From Halorubrum sp. JWXQ-INN 858 (GTDB lineage Archaea > Halobacteriota > Halobacteria > Halobacteriales > Haloferacaceae), in the NCBI RefSeq assembly GCF_009806985.1, contig NZ_WUAX01000011.1:372001-436000 (forward strand): a DNA stretch of 64,000 nt, in the 5' to 3' direction. How positions within the stretch are numbered: the stretch's first letter is position 1; every line of letters starts with the position of its first letter. The position numbers and the translations under genes were made by a program. The notes beneath the pieces were generated by a model. It did not search any database. It was given only the letters and a program-made list of their open reading frames with translations, and had not been told where the DNA came from. Shown here piece by piece: positions 43,931-53,314 of the stretch.

Positions 43931-44686
43931 TCAGTCGGTTCGCGGGATCGCGTACGCGCCGACTGCGAGGAAAACGACCGCAAGAACGCTGAGGATGGCG
44001 AGATCGGTCGCCCACGCGGTTCCCTCGTAGGTGATCGCCCGGACGCCGCGTGCGAAGTACGTCAGCGGCGACGCGGCGACCGCCGGGAGGAACCACTCGG
44101 GCAGCAGCGACGGCGGGACGAACGTCTCCGAGAGGAACAGCAGGGGGAGCGCGACCGTGTTGCTGGCGGCGATGACCCCGTCCTGTGAGTCCGCGAGCGC
44201 GCCGAGGACGGCCCCGAACCCGCAAAAGAGTGCGACGCCGACGGCGACGAAGGCGGGCAGGACCGCGAGCGCCGGTGAGACGACGACCGTCGCGTCCGTC
44301 ACCGCCACCACGAGCCCGAAGATCAGCAGGCTCGCCGCGCCGATGATCCCGACGTTGACGAGCGTGTGCGCGAGCAGCCACTCGACGCGCGTCAGCGGCG
44401 TCGTCGCCAGCTTCTCGAAACGCCCGCCGTCCCGGTGGCGGGCGATCTCCGATCCGACCCGCGACAGCGGCGTGAACAGCACGACGACCGCGAGATAGCC
44501 GGGGAGGTAGTAGCCGGCGGGCTCCGCGAACAGGCCGCCGCCGGTCGGCTGCGTCCGGACCAGCGCGCCGAAGATGACGACGAGGATCACGGGGAAGAAG
44601 AACGTGAAGAACACCGCGGTCCGCCGCCGGAGGAACGATCGCGCCGCGGCGGTCGCCTCCGCCCGGACCCGTCCCGCCCGGCTCAT
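43931..44686 (-). CDS. ABC-2 type transporter permease
   Basis: The 251-residue protein has six helices; the second half holds LLFLSETFVPPSLLPEWFL, typical of ABC-2 exporters. ATG 44686 overlaps the stop of the upstream ATPase gene as ATGA, which fixes the start. With the ATPase it forms a two-gene exporter for a drug, lipid or peptide. Confidence 0.9.
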   Translation of the reverse strand: MSRAGRVRAEATAAARSFLRRRTAVFFTFFFPVILVVIFGALVRTQPTGGGLFAEPAGYYLPGYLAVVVLFTPLSRVGSEIARHRDGGRFEKLATTPLTRVEWLLAHTLVNVGIIGAASLLIFGLVVAVTDATVVVSPALAVLPAFVAVGVALFCGFGAVLGALADSQDGVIAASNTVALPLLFLSETFVPPSLLPEWFLPAVAASPLTYFARGVRAITYEGTAWATDLAILSVLAVVFLAVGAYAIPRTD

Positions 44687-45819
44687 CGATCGACCACCTC
44701 CGCCGACGCGGGGACCGAGGCGTCGGCGACGGCGCGGGGCGAATACGCCTCGCCGGTGAGTCGGAGGTAGACGTCCTCCAACGTCGGCTCCGACCACGAC
44801 AGCGACTCGAAGCCGACGCCCGCGGCCTCCAGCGCCGCGACCGCCTCGCCGATCCCTTCGGGGCGGACCCCGACGAACCGGAGCCCGGCCGGGGTCGCCG
44901 ACACCTCGACCGCGGAGCCGTCAGCGATCCCGTCAGCGACCTCGTCGACGACCTCCTGTGTGGCCCTCTGGGTGGCCTCCTCGCCGTCGGACTCCTCGCC
45001 GCCGGTTCCCATGGTCTCGCCACCGGGTTCCCCGCCGCCGCTCCCCGCGGCTTCGTCCCCGGCGATCACGACCTCCAACCGGGGCTCGCCGCCGTGGTCG
45101 GCGATCAGCCGTTCGGGCGCGCCGACGGCGACGATCGCCCCGTCGCGCAACAGCGCGACCCGGTCGGCCAGCCGCTCGACCTCGTCCATCGCGTGGCTCG
45201 TGAGGAACACCGTGGTCCCCGCGTCGGCCAGGCCCTCGATCAGCCCGTGGATCGAGCGGCGGCCCGCCGGGTCGATCCCCGTCGTCGGCTCGTCCAGAAA
45301 GAGCAGGTCAGGGTCGTTGACGAGGGCAGTCGCGACGCAGGTCCGCCGCCGCTGGCCGCCCGAGAGCGTCTCGTACCACGCGTCCGCGTCGTTCGCGAGC
45401 CCGACGTCGCGGAGGACCGCCTCGACGTCGCGCGACTCGTCGTACAGCCCGCCGTAGTACGCGACCAGCTCGCGCGCCGTGAGCCGCTCGGGCGGGTCGA
45501 ACGACTGCGGGAGGAGGCCGATCCGCTGTGGGTCGACCGCGTCCGGCCCCACACCGAACACCCGGACCCGCCCGTCGAAGGCGGTGGTCCCGGTAAGCGC
45601 GCGCACGAGCGTCGTCTTCCCGGCCCCGTTCGGCCCGATGAGCCCGAACACCTCGCCGGCGTCGACCGCGAGGTCGACCCCGTCGAGCGCGACCACGTCG
45701 CCGTACGCCTTCCGGACGCCCTCCGCCACGATCGTCGGCGGCTCCCCGTCCCCGCGCGTCGCTCCGTCGATCGACGCTCGCCCGGCCCCGTCGGCCCCGC
45801 CGACCGTCGTCTCGTTCAT
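44683..45819 (-). CDS. ABC exporter ATPase
   Basis: The 378-residue protein has Walker A GPNGAGKT (62-69), signature LSGGQRRR, Walker B LLFLDEPTTGID and the His-switch TSHAMDE. After the ATPase domain is a Gly/Glu-rich insertion and a small regulatory tail ending with SEPTLEDVYLRLTGEA. ATG 45819 lies 27 bases after ACCCTTAGGC, which favours it over ATG 45828. Confidence 0.92.
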   Translation of the reverse strand: MNETTVGGADGAGRASIDGATRGDGEPPTIVAEGVRKAYGDVVALDGVDLAVDAGEVFGLIGPNGAGKTTLVRALTGTTAFDGRVRVFGVGPDAVDPQRIGLLPQSFDPPERLTARELVAYYGGLYDESRDVEAVLRDVGLANDADAWYETLSGGQRRRTCVATALVNDPDLLFLDEPTTGIDPAGRRSIHGLIEGLADAGTTVFLTSHAMDEVERLADRVALLRDGAIVAVGAPERLIADHGGEPRLEVVIAGDEAAGSGGGEPGGETMGTGGEESDGEEATQRATQEVVDEVADGIADGSAVEVSATPAGLRFVGVRPEGIGEAVAALEAAGVGFESLSWSEPTLEDVYLRLTGEAYSPRAVADASVPASAEVVDR

Positions 45820-45841
45820 ATCCCGCATCGGAGGGCTCGCC

Positions 45842-45851
45842 GCCTAAGGGT
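45842..45851 (-). promoter_or_regulatory. Promoter element of the ABC exporter genes
   Basis: ACCCTTAGGC on the minus strand, centred 27 bases before ATG 45819. Confidence 0.4.
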
Positions 45852-45940
45852 TGCTCTTCGGAGCCGGGTCGGCGAGGGCGGCGGTGAGGACGACCCAGCC
45901 GGGCGAGCCGGGGACGACCTCGCCCGTCCCGCGTCCCGGA

Positions 45941-45950
45941 AGGGCTTAGT
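45941..45950 (+). promoter_or_regulatory. Promoter element of kynU
   Basis: The sequence agggcttagt is centred 27 bases before the kynU ATG. Confidence 0.4.
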
Positions 45951-45972
45951 CGTCGGCCACGCCCCCACGGGC

Positions 45973-47376
45973 ATGGACTCGAACGAGGCCCCCGTCGATC
46001 CGTACGCAGCGGTCGACCGTGTGACGGACGAGGGTGCGGACCCGGCCACCGCCGCCGCTCGGCTCGACGCCGCGGACCCGCTCGCCGGCTTCCGCGACCG
46101 GTATCACGTCCCCGACGGCCGGCTGTACATGGACGGGAACTCGCTGGGTCCCGCGAGCGACGCCGCGCTCGCCGGGCTCGACCGCGTCGTCGACGAGTGG
46201 CGCGACCTCCTCATCCAGGGGTGGACCGACGCGGACCCGCCGTGGTTCGACGTCGGCGAGCGGCTCGGGGCCGCCCTCGCGCCGCTCGTCGGGGCGGCCC
46301 CCGCGGAGGTCGTCGTCGGCAACTCGATCACGGTGAACGTCCACGCGCTCGTCGGCACGTTCCTCGACGAGCTGCTCGCGGGTCGCGGTCCCGACCGCGA
46401 CGGCCCCGACCGTGACGGCCACGCCGCCGCCAGCGAGTGGGACGCCGACGTGACGCCGGCCGTGTTGGCCAACGAGCTGGACTTCCCCTCCGATCACTAC
46501 GCGATCCGCGGCCAGCTCCGCGCGCGGGGGATCGACCCGGCCGCGAAGCTCAGGACCGTTCCCAGCCGCGACGGGCGGACGATCGACCCCGCGGACGTCG
46601 AGGCCGCGCTCGAGGAGCACGACGACGTCGGGATCGTCTTCATGCCGACCGCGCTCTACCGCTCGGGCCAGCTGTTCGACGTCGAGCGGATCGCCGCGGC
46701 CGCTCACGACGCCGGCGCGTACGTCGGGTTCGACGCCGCCCACTCGGTCGGGGTCGTCCCCCACGCGTTCGCCGACGCGGGCGTCGACTTCGCCGTCTGG
46801 TGTACGTATAAGTACCTCAACGGCGGGCCGGGATCGGTCGGCGCGCTGTTCGTCGCCGAGCGCCACCACGGGCTCACCCCTTCGCTCCCCGGCTGGTGGG
46901 GCCACGAGAAGGCGACCCAGTTCGAGATGCGGCCGACGTACACCCCCGCCGACTCGGCGGGCGCGTGGCAGATCGGGACGCCGCCGTTGCTGGCGGCTGC
47001 CCCTCTCGAGGGGTCGGTCGCGGAGATCCGCGAGGCGGGCGTCGACCGGCTCCGCCGGAAGTCGCTCGCGCTCACCGACCTGCTGATCGCGCTCGTCGAC
47101 GCTCGGCTCCCCGAGGTGTCGATCGGGACCCCGCGGGACCACGACGCCCGCGGCGGCCACGTCGCGCTCGAACACCCCGACGCCGAGCGGCTGAGCCGGG
47201 CGTTGAAGGCGCGCGGGGTCGTCGTCGACTTCCGCCCGCCGAACGTCGTTCGGGTCTGTCCCGCCCCCCTGTACACCGCGTTCGCGGACGTCATCGCGGT
47301 CGTCGACGAGCTGGCGGCGGTCCTCGACTCGGGGGCGTACGAGGCGTACGACGGCGACGACGGCGGCGTGACGTGA
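45973..47376 (+). CDS. kynU: Kynureninase
   Basis: The 467-residue PLP enzyme has LYMDGNSLGPAS at the start, VGNSITVNVHAL, GFDAAHSVG with the cofactor Asp, and WCTYKYLNGGPGSVGALF with the Schiff-base Lys. GWWGHEKATQFEM and PPLLAAAPLEGS are further KynU hallmarks. It cleaves kynurenine or 3-hydroxykynurenine to anthranilate or 3-hydroxyanthranilate and alanine. No dioxygenase or formamidase gene is in the window, so the pathway is split or scavenging. Confidence 0.94.
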   Translation: MDSNEAPVDPYAAVDRVTDEGADPATAAARLDAADPLAGFRDRYHVPDGRLYMDGNSLGPASDAALAGLDRVVDEWRDLLIQGWTDADPPWFDVGERLGAALAPLVGAAPAEVVVGNSITVNVHALVGTFLDELLAGRGPDRDGPDRDGHAAASEWDADVTPAVLANELDFPSDHYAIRGQLRARGIDPAAKLRTVPSRDGRTIDPADVEAALEEHDDVGIVFMPTALYRSGQLFDVERIAAAAHDAGAYVGFDAAHSVGVVPHAFADAGVDFAVWCTYKYLNGGPGSVGALFVAERHHGLTPSLPGWWGHEKATQFEMRPTYTPADSAGAWQIGTPPLLAAAPLEGSVAEIREAGVDRLRRKSLALTDLLIALVDARLPEVSIGTPRDHDARGGHVALEHPDAERLSRALKARGVVVDFRPPNVVRVCPAPLYTAFADVIAVVDELAAVLDSGAYEAYDGDDGGVT

Positions 47377-47422
47377 GAACAGCGTAGCGTAGAGCCGTGA
47401 CGGGAGCGTCGTCCCGCCCGCC

Positions 47423-48418
47423 TCACAACAGGAGCCGGACCGCGACGAGCGCGAGCGCGCTCACGACCAGCAGGTGGATCAGGACGACCCCGACCGGGGC
47501 CGCGCCGACCTTGCGCATCTCGCGGACCCGGATCGAGAGCCCGAGCCCGACGAACGCGAGCGTGAACAGGGCGTTCGAGACGGCCCCGATCGAGTCGATC
47601 GCGGCCGCCGAGAGGACCCCGCTGTTGGCGATCACGGCGACGAGCAGGAAGCCGAGCAGGAACTTCGGGAACTCGGTCCACAGCTTCCGGACGCCGGGGT
47701 CCGTGGCGGACCGGGCGGTGTACGCGAGCGAGTAGGCGATCGCGACCCCGCCGAGCAGCGAGTTCCGGGCGAGCTTCGTCACGGTCGCCCACTGGCCGGC
47801 CTCCGCCGAGTGCGCGAACCCGGCGGCGGCGACCGGCCCGGTCGAGAACATGCTGACGCCGGCCCACACCCCGAACTGGCGGGCCGACAGGTCGAGCCAT
47901 TCGCCAGCGAGCGGGAACGCGACGAGCGTGACGGCGTCGAACAGCAGGATCGTCGCCGCGGCGAACGTGAGCGCGGTCCCCCGCGCGTCGAGCACGCGCC
48001 CGACCGCGACGACCGCGGAGACGCCACAGATGCTCGCGCCGGCGGCCAGAAGCGACGGCGTCTCTCCGTCGAGCCGGAAGAGGAGCCGGGCGATCCCCTC
48101 CGCCAGCAGGACGCCGCCCGCGACCGCGGCGACGACGAGCGCGAGCACCGTCGGCCCCGCGGCGATGAACTCCTCGACGACGACCGCCGCGCCGAGCAGG
48201 ACGATCCCCGTCTCCAAGAAGAGCTTGTGGGTGCCGACGCCCGCCTCGGCCGGCGCGGGCGTGCCGACGAGGTTCCCGACGACGACGCCGACGGCGACCG
48301 CGACGACGAGCGGCTGGAGGCCGTCGACGGCCCCCGCCACCAGGTGTGCGAACAGCGCCCCGGCACACAGCAGCGCCAGCCCGGGAAGGAGCGATCGGAC
48401 CGCGGCGGTCGCCCCCAT
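47423..48418 (-). CDS. YeiH-like (UPF0324) membrane transporter
   Basis: The 331-residue protein has about ten helices and family motifs HKLFLETGIVLLGA, GASICGVSAVVA, FSTGPVAAAGFAHS and KLARNSLLGG. The family includes putative sulfate or anion exporters. Its ATG overlaps the stop of the small membrane-protein gene (TGATG). The upstream genes are mqo and that small protein, so it may handle an anion linked to respiration. Confidence 0.87.
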   Translation of the reverse strand: MGATAAVRSLLPGLALLCAGALFAHLVAGAVDGLQPLVVAVAVGVVVGNLVGTPAPAEAGVGTHKLFLETGIVLLGAAVVVEEFIAAGPTVLALVVAAVAGGVLLAEGIARLLFRLDGETPSLLAAGASICGVSAVVAVGRVLDARGTALTFAAATILLFDAVTLVAFPLAGEWLDLSARQFGVWAGVSMFSTGPVAAAGFAHSAEAGQWATVTKLARNSLLGGVAIAYSLAYTARSATDPGVRKLWTEFPKFLLGFLLVAVIANSGVLSAAAIDSIGAVSNALFTLAFVGLGLSIRVREMRKVGAAPVGVVLIHLLVVSALALVAVRLLL

Positions 48419-48624
48419 CAGAGGAGCTGCCCCAGCAGGTGTACGGCGACTATCGCCACCCCGAGCAGCAGGGCCTGCCAGCCCCGATCGAGTCCCGTCC
48501 AGGTCGCCACGAGGTGATCGCCGATGCCTGCCGCCGTCGCGTCGACGTCCCCGTCGGTCTCGATGGCGACCCCGTCGGTCTCGGTGGCGTCGTCCCCGTC
48601 GCTCGCGGGCTCGTTGGCGGGCAT
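48418..48624 (-). CDS. 68-residue single-helix membrane protein
   Basis: ATG 48624 gives a protein with a 40-residue acidic Thr/Asp region, then WTGLDRGWQALLLG and VAIVAVHLLGQLL, a single C-terminal transmembrane helix. It starts seven bases after the mqo stop and its TGA overlaps the YeiH-like gene's ATG. It is probably an accessory subunit of the transporter; there is no known family I can name. Confidence 0.7.
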   Translation of the reverse strand: MPANEPASDGDDATETDGVAIETDGDVDATAAGIGDHLVATWTGLDRGWQALLLGVAIVAVHLLGQLL

Positions 48625-48631
48625 ATTGCCG

Positions 48632-50074
48632 TCAGTCCCTCGCTCCGGGGACGACCGCGTCGTCGTCCGTGTCGTCCGCGGCGGTCCCGTCTTCCGCGGC
48701 GGTCTCGCCGTCGGCATCGGCCGCGCCCGCCGCAGTGTCGTCGCTCAGCCGGGGGAACGTGCCGATGGTCGCGTCACGGAACGCCGCCTCGTCGAACGAG
48801 TGGTCCCCGTCGAGGAAGCCGAGCAGGGTGTGGGTGTCGGCGATGGCGTTCTTCAGGCAGGTCGACGCGCCCGGCGAGGGCGTGATGTTGAACAGGATCC
48901 CGTCGCCGGTGATCTTCGCCTCGCCCATGTCGAGCGCCTTCGCGTCGGTGTCGACGATCTGCGGCCGGACGCCGCCGTAGCCGCTGGCGCGGTCGATGTC
49001 GGACGCCTCGACCGTCGGCACGACCTTTTGGACGTTCGGCAGGAAGGCCCGCTTGCCGACCTCCGGGACGTCGTACACCAGGTTCCGGACGACGTATGGG
49101 AACAGGATCCGGTCCGAGAGGACGTTCGCGTAGCTCGCGAACGACGCCGGCGTGAAGCCGAACACGTCGGCGAAGTCGGTCACCGTCGAGACGCGGCCGC
49201 GCTCGAGCGTCGGAACGACCTTCGCGGTCGGCCCGAACCGGGTGACGCTGCCGTCGTGGACGTCCGCGTCCCCGTGGACCGCCGCGAACGGGAGCTTCTT
49301 CATCTGGAGGGTGTACACCTTGCCGTTCAGCAGGTCGTCGGCGAGGAAGAAGCTCCCCGCCACCGGCAGGAGCGACTTGTCCTCGCCGTACCCCATCTCC
49401 TGGGCGAACTGGAGGCTGTGTGAGCCCGCCGCGACCGCGACCGCCTCGGCCGCGAAGTCGCCGTCGTCCGTCTCGACGCGGAACCCGTCGTCGGTCTCGT
49501 CGACGTTCGTCACGGTCGTCCCGAGGTGAACGGAGACGCCGTCCTCCTCGCGGGCGTCGTCGACGAACGATCCGGCGACCATCCCGTAGTCGACGACGTA
49601 GCCGTCGGGGGTCCGGAGCGCGAGCAGCTCGGTGTCGGGGTCACGGCCCTCGACGACCTTCGGCTCGAGCTCGGCGATCTCCTCGCGCCCGATCGGTTCG
49701 AGCTTCGGGAACAGCTCGCCGAACCCCTCGTCGTGGTAGCGCGCCTCGAGCTCGGCGACCTCCTCCTCGCCGACCGCGAGCACCATCTTGTTCCGCTTGC
49801 TGTGCATCTCGCGGTCGGGGTCGACGGCCTCGAGGTAGCCGGCCAGCAGCTCGGCACCCTCCTTTACTTCCTCGGCCTTCTCGAGGGTGTAGTTCGTCTC
49901 GATGTCGCCGAAGTGGAGCGTCTGGGAGTTGTTCGTGTGGTGGGAGTTCACCGCCGCGATCTTGCGCTCCTTCTCGATGAGGGTCACGTCGTCGACGTCG
50001 GTGAACTTCGAGACCGTGTACAGAAGCGATGCGCCGCTGATTCCGCCACCGATGATGATGAGGTCCGTATCCAT
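48632..50074 (-). CDS. mqo: Malate:quinone oxidoreductase family protein
   Basis: The 480-residue flavoprotein opens DLIIIGGGISGASLLYTV for FAD and continues NSHHTNNSQTLHFGDIETNY, the Mqo signature, with ITPSPGASTCLKNA near the end. Mqo oxidises malate to oxaloacetate and reduces quinone at the membrane. A final acidic tail of about 40 residues is a haloarchaeal feature. ATG 50074 begins MDTDLIIIGGG; a longer frame from 50116 is less likely. It is the first gene of the mqo/small protein/YeiH-like operon. Confidence 0.9.
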   Translation of the reverse strand: MDTDLIIIGGGISGASLLYTVSKFTDVDDVTLIEKERKIAAVNSHHTNNSQTLHFGDIETNYTLEKAEEVKEGAELLAGYLEAVDPDREMHSKRNKMVLAVGEEEVAELEARYHDEGFGELFPKLEPIGREEIAELEPKVVEGRDPDTELLALRTPDGYVVDYGMVAGSFVDDAREEDGVSVHLGTTVTNVDETDDGFRVETDDGDFAAEAVAVAAGSHSLQFAQEMGYGEDKSLLPVAGSFFLADDLLNGKVYTLQMKKLPFAAVHGDADVHDGSVTRFGPTAKVVPTLERGRVSTVTDFADVFGFTPASFASYANVLSDRILFPYVVRNLVYDVPEVGKRAFLPNVQKVVPTVEASDIDRASGYGGVRPQIVDTDAKALDMGEAKITGDGILFNITPSPGASTCLKNAIADTHTLLGFLDGDHSFDEAAFRDATIGTFPRLSDDTAAGAADADGETAAEDGTAADDTDDDAVVPGARD

Positions 50075-50229
50075 GAATATCGTACCAGGGTCGTGCCGCG
50101 AGCACGCGGTTCTCACCCACAGTTCCCGACCGGAGGGTTAATTGGTTTCCTATCCGCGCACACGGTAGCGGCGATGAGTTCCGGAAAAACGGGTGCTCGG
50201 CGGCGACCGCCCGCACCGACCGGCGGGCC

Positions 50230-50320
50230 GTGCTCCGGTGTGATGCCCCCTCGTCAGTCGTGCGGTGCTCCGGTGTGACGCCCTCTCGTCCATCGTGCGG
50301 TGCGGAGCGCCCTCATCCGC
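50230..50320. repeat. 35-base direct repeats next to the HD gene stop
   Basis: Two nearly identical 35-base units at 50230 and 50265 share gtgctccggtgtga and ctcgt. A third, diverged copy runs into the 3' end of the HD gene (stop 50313-50315). Confidence 0.6.
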
Positions 50321-51029
50321 CCGTTCGTTCCCGATACGCTCGATACCGCTCCCGGATCCGCTCGAACAGGCCGCGGCCGGCATCCGTCCGGAGCCGCGGC
50401 TCGGCGGTGGCGAAGAACTCGTCGAGGTCGTCGTACGCGACGAACGCGTCCGGGTCGCCGGCGGCGGGGTCGTACCGGTCGTCCCGCTCGTAGACCGTCG
50501 CCTGGAGGCAGCCGTCGAGCAGGTCACACTCCTTGACGAGCACCGCCTCCGGCGACTCCCGCGCCTCGTACGCCTCCCACGCTTCCCGGACCCGCTCGGG
50601 GAGCGGCCCGGCGAGGTCGACCATCGCGGCGCGCTCCGTGGCCGCCTTGGCGTCGGGGTCGACCGACTCCGCGTCGGGGTCGGCACGCCGCGGCACGTCG
50701 CCCGTCTCCGCCTCGGCGACGTCGTGGACGACCGCGAGCCGGAGCGCCCGATCGAGGTCGACGCCGGGGAGGTCCTCGCGGAAGCGGTCGCCGAGCGCCA
50801 ACACGAGGTACGCCACCCCCCACGTGTGGGCGGCGACCGACTCTGGGTCACGGACGCCGCGGAGCTGCCAGCCGGTCCGGCACTCGTCCTTCAGCGCGTA
50901 CGCGTCGAGGACCGCGTCGATGACGGCGGGATCGTCGGTCGCGTCCTCGCCTCCCGGGTGCTCGCACTCCTCGGCGGTGTCCTCGCTCTTCTCGGCGGCG
51001 TCGTCGCGCCCTCCGTCGCGAGCGTTCAT
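50313..51029 (-). CDS. HD-domain hydrolase (YfbR-like)
   Basis: The 238-residue protein has the HD site VAAHTWGVA and VVHDVAEAETGDV, and later KECDLLDGCLQA, matching 5'-nucleotidase-like HD proteins. The first 35 residues are acidic and variable. It begins six bases after the stop of the phosphoribosyltransferase gene, so the two form a nucleotide-related operon. Substrate preference is an inference. Confidence 0.85.
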   Translation of the reverse strand: MNARDGGRDDAAEKSEDTAEECEHPGGEDATDDPAVIDAVLDAYALKDECRTGWQLRGVRDPESVAAHTWGVAYLVLALGDRFREDLPGVDLDRALRLAVVHDVAEAETGDVPRRADPDAESVDPDAKAATERAAMVDLAGPLPERVREAWEAYEARESPEAVLVKECDLLDGCLQATVYERDDRYDPAAGDPDAFVAYDDLDEFFATAEPRLRTDAGRGLFERIRERYRAYRERTGG

Positions 51030-51035
51030 GCCCGG

Positions 51036-51731
51036 CTACGCGGTCAGCCGCCACTCGCCGGGGGCGGCCGCCTCGATGACTTCCCGTCGATCCATCTCCG
51101 AGAGCACCTCCTCAAGCCGGGCGGGCTGGGCGATCTCCATCCCGATCCGGTCGATCCCGTGGAACTCATCGAGCGCGTGGCGGACGTCCTCCGCGTCGAA
51201 CGTCTCGACGTCGGCCCGCTCCATCGCGCCCGAGACGAGGTCGATCATGTCCTCGATGAAGTTCCACGGGTAGACGACCCACGTCCACTCCTCTAACCGT
51301 TCGCCGACGAAGTCCGGGTCGAACTCGGAGCTGCCGAGCAGCTGGAGCGTGCCGGTCCGGATCTCGGCGGCGTCGCGCTCGGAGACGTACTCCTCCGCGC
51401 GACGGATCGAGCCGCCGGTGTCGGCGATGTCGTCGATGATCAGCACGTTCTTCCCCTCGACGCTTCCCTCCGGCATCGGGTAGCGGATCTGCGGCTCGTC
51501 GGACTTGACGCCGGTGCCCACGTAGTGTTCCATCTTGAGGCTCGTGAGGTCGTCGAGCCCGAGGAAGTCACAGATACACCGTCCCGCGAACCAGCCGCCA
51601 CGCGCGAGCGCGACGACGACGTCCGGCTCGAAGTCCGCGCGTTTCACTTGGTCGGAGACGGTTCGACAGAGGCCGTAGATGTACTCCCAGTTGGTGATGG
51701 TACAGTCGAAGTCGTCCGGGAGGTCGCTCAT
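51036..51731 (-). CDS. Phosphoribosyltransferase
   Basis: The 231-residue enzyme has the PRPP loop NVLIIDDIADTGGSI and the N-terminal PDVVVALARGGWFAGR. A C-terminal part after residue 165 has a winged-helix look (RLEEVLSEMDRREVIEAAA), so the enzyme may also regulate. It resembles purine-salvage or xanthine-type PRTases. ATG 51731 is about 28 bases after CCCCTTATTG. Confidence 0.88.
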   Translation of the reverse strand: MSDLPDDFDCTITNWEYIYGLCRTVSDQVKRADFEPDVVVALARGGWFAGRCICDFLGLDDLTSLKMEHYVGTGVKSDEPQIRYPMPEGSVEGKNVLIIDDIADTGGSIRRAEEYVSERDAAEIRTGTLQLLGSSEFDPDFVGERLEEWTWVVYPWNFIEDMIDLVSGAMERADVETFDAEDVRHALDEFHGIDRIGMEIAQPARLEEVLSEMDRREVIEAAAPGEWRLTA

Positions 51732-51754
51732 ATCCGGTCATGTATCGGCCGGCC

Positions 51755-51764
51755 CAATAAGGGG
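51755..51764 (-). promoter_or_regulatory. TATA box of the phosphoribosyltransferase operon
   Basis: CCCCTTATTG on the minus strand, centred about 28 bases before the ATG. Confidence 0.5.
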
Positions 51765-51799
51765 TCTGATCCGCGGGACGGACGCCCCGCGGACGGCCC

Positions 51800-53314
51800 T
51801 CACTCGCCCCTAAACCTCTCGACTCGGGCCTTGATGAACGGCCCGAACAGCAGCAGGAAGATCGCGACGGACAGCAGGAACGAGAGCGGCCGCCCGTGCG
51901 CGAACGGGTTGTAGAAGATGTCGTAGGTTCCCCCCGACAGCTGGAGCGCGGTGTAGAGGTTGTCCTCGGCGATGTCGCCGAGCACGACGCCGAGCACGAA
52001 GGCGATCACCGAGTAGTTGTACCGCACCATGTAGAAGCCGATGATACCGAAGACGATGATCGTGATGATGTCCATCGGGTTCACGCGGAGCGCGTACGTC
52101 CCGAGGAACGACAACACGATCACCATCGGAATGATGTAGTCGGTGTCGATCTTCGTGAGGTAACCGAGCCGCGTCACCGCCGTCAGCCCGAAGACGAGGA
52201 TGACGACGTTCCCGACGAGCAGCGCGAGCAGCATCGTGTACGTCAACGAGAGCTCGCCACCGACCTGGAACATGCTCGGGCCGGGCTGCAGGCCGTGCAT
52301 GAGCAGCCCGCCGATGAGCACGGCAGTCGAGGAGCTCCCCGGGATACCGAAGGAGATCGCGGGGACGAGCGACCCCGCGACGGTCCCGTTGTTGGACGCC
52401 TCGCTGGCGACGACCCCCTCGACGTTCCCGGACCCGAACGAGTCGGGGTCGTCGGACGCGCGGACCGCCTCGGAGTAGGCGACGAAGTTCGAGACCGTCG
52501 CGCCGGCCCCGGGGATCGCGCCGACGACCATCCCGATCATCCCGGATTTGAACACCGTCACCGGTCGCTTCACCGTCTCGATGATCCCCTCTTTGATCCC
52601 GGCGCGGTCGATCGTCACCTCGCCCTCGGCGATGCCGCCCTCCTGCCCGGCGAGTTTCATCATCTCCGCGATGGCGAACAGCCCGATCAGGACGGCGACG
52701 AAGTCGATCCCGTCGAACAGCAGCAACGAGTCGGCGTAGCGCCGTTCGAGCGCGATCGGTTGGGCGGACCCGACCGTCGTTATCAGCAGACCGGCGGCCC
52801 CCGCCAACAATCCCTTCGCGAACGAGCCGCGGGTGATCACGGTGATCATCGACAGCCCGAGCAGCGCGACGAGGAACCGCTCGGGGGTGCCGACCGCGAG
52901 GACTAACTCGATCAGGACCGGCGAGAACAGGATCAGCGCCGTGATCGTGAACAGCCCCGCGAACGCGGAGGCGGTCGCGGAGACCGACAGCGCCGTCGCC
53001 GCGCGCCCCTGTTTCGACATGGGATAGCCGTCGAACATGGTCGCCGCGGACGACGACACCCCGGGCGTGTTTATGAGGATCGCGGCGATCGACCCGCCGT
53101 ACATCGACCCGCTGTAGACGCCGACGAGCAGGATGATCGCGTCGGCCGGGGCCAACGGGATCGTCAGCGGGAGGATGATCGCCATCCCCAGCGGCGGGCC
53201 GAGCCCCGGCAGCCCGCCGACGATGATCCCGACGATCACCCCGGCGAGGAGCCACACCATCGTGTCGAACGTCAGCAGGGCGTCGATCGCGCCGAGGAAC
53301 GTCTCGACGGTCAT
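51800..53314 (-). CDS. tctA: Tripartite tricarboxylate transporter large subunit
   Basis: The 504-residue protein has about 12 helices and the TctA patterns GGLPGLGPPLGMAIILPLT, YSGSMYGGSIAAILINTPG, GAIPGAGATVSNFVAY and FGIPGSSSTAVLIGGL. It is the main channel of the TTT carrier that takes up citrate or other carboxylates using ion gradients. It overlaps tctB by four bases (ATGA). The binding protein is two genes upstream. Confidence 0.95.
   Translation of the reverse strand: MTVETFLGAIDALLTFDTMVWLLAGVIVGIIVGGLPGLGPPLGMAIILPLTIPLAPADAIILLVGVYSGSMYGGSIAAILINTPGVSSSAATMFDGYPMSKQGRAATALSVSATASAFAGLFTITALILFSPVLIELVLAVGTPERFLVALLGLSMITVITRGSFAKGLLAGAAGLLITTVGSAQPIALERRYADSLLLFDGIDFVAVLIGLFAIAEMMKLAGQEGGIAEGEVTIDRAGIKEGIIETVKRPVTVFKSGMIGMVVGAIPGAGATVSNFVAYSEAVRASDDPDSFGSGNVEGVVASEASNNGTVAGSLVPAISFGIPGSSSTAVLIGGLLMHGLQPGPSMFQVGGELSLTYTMLLALLVGNVVILVFGLTAVTRLGYLTKIDTDYIIPMVIVLSFLGTYALRVNPMDIITIIVFGIIGFYMVRYNYSVIAFVLGVVLGDIAEDNLYTALQLSGGTYDIFYNPFAHGRPLSFLLSVAIFLLLFGPFIKARVERFRGE

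Noticed and set aside
50174..50278. A 34-codon frame starting ATGAGTTCC.
   Set aside because: It is made largely of the 35-base repeat and has no gene-like features.
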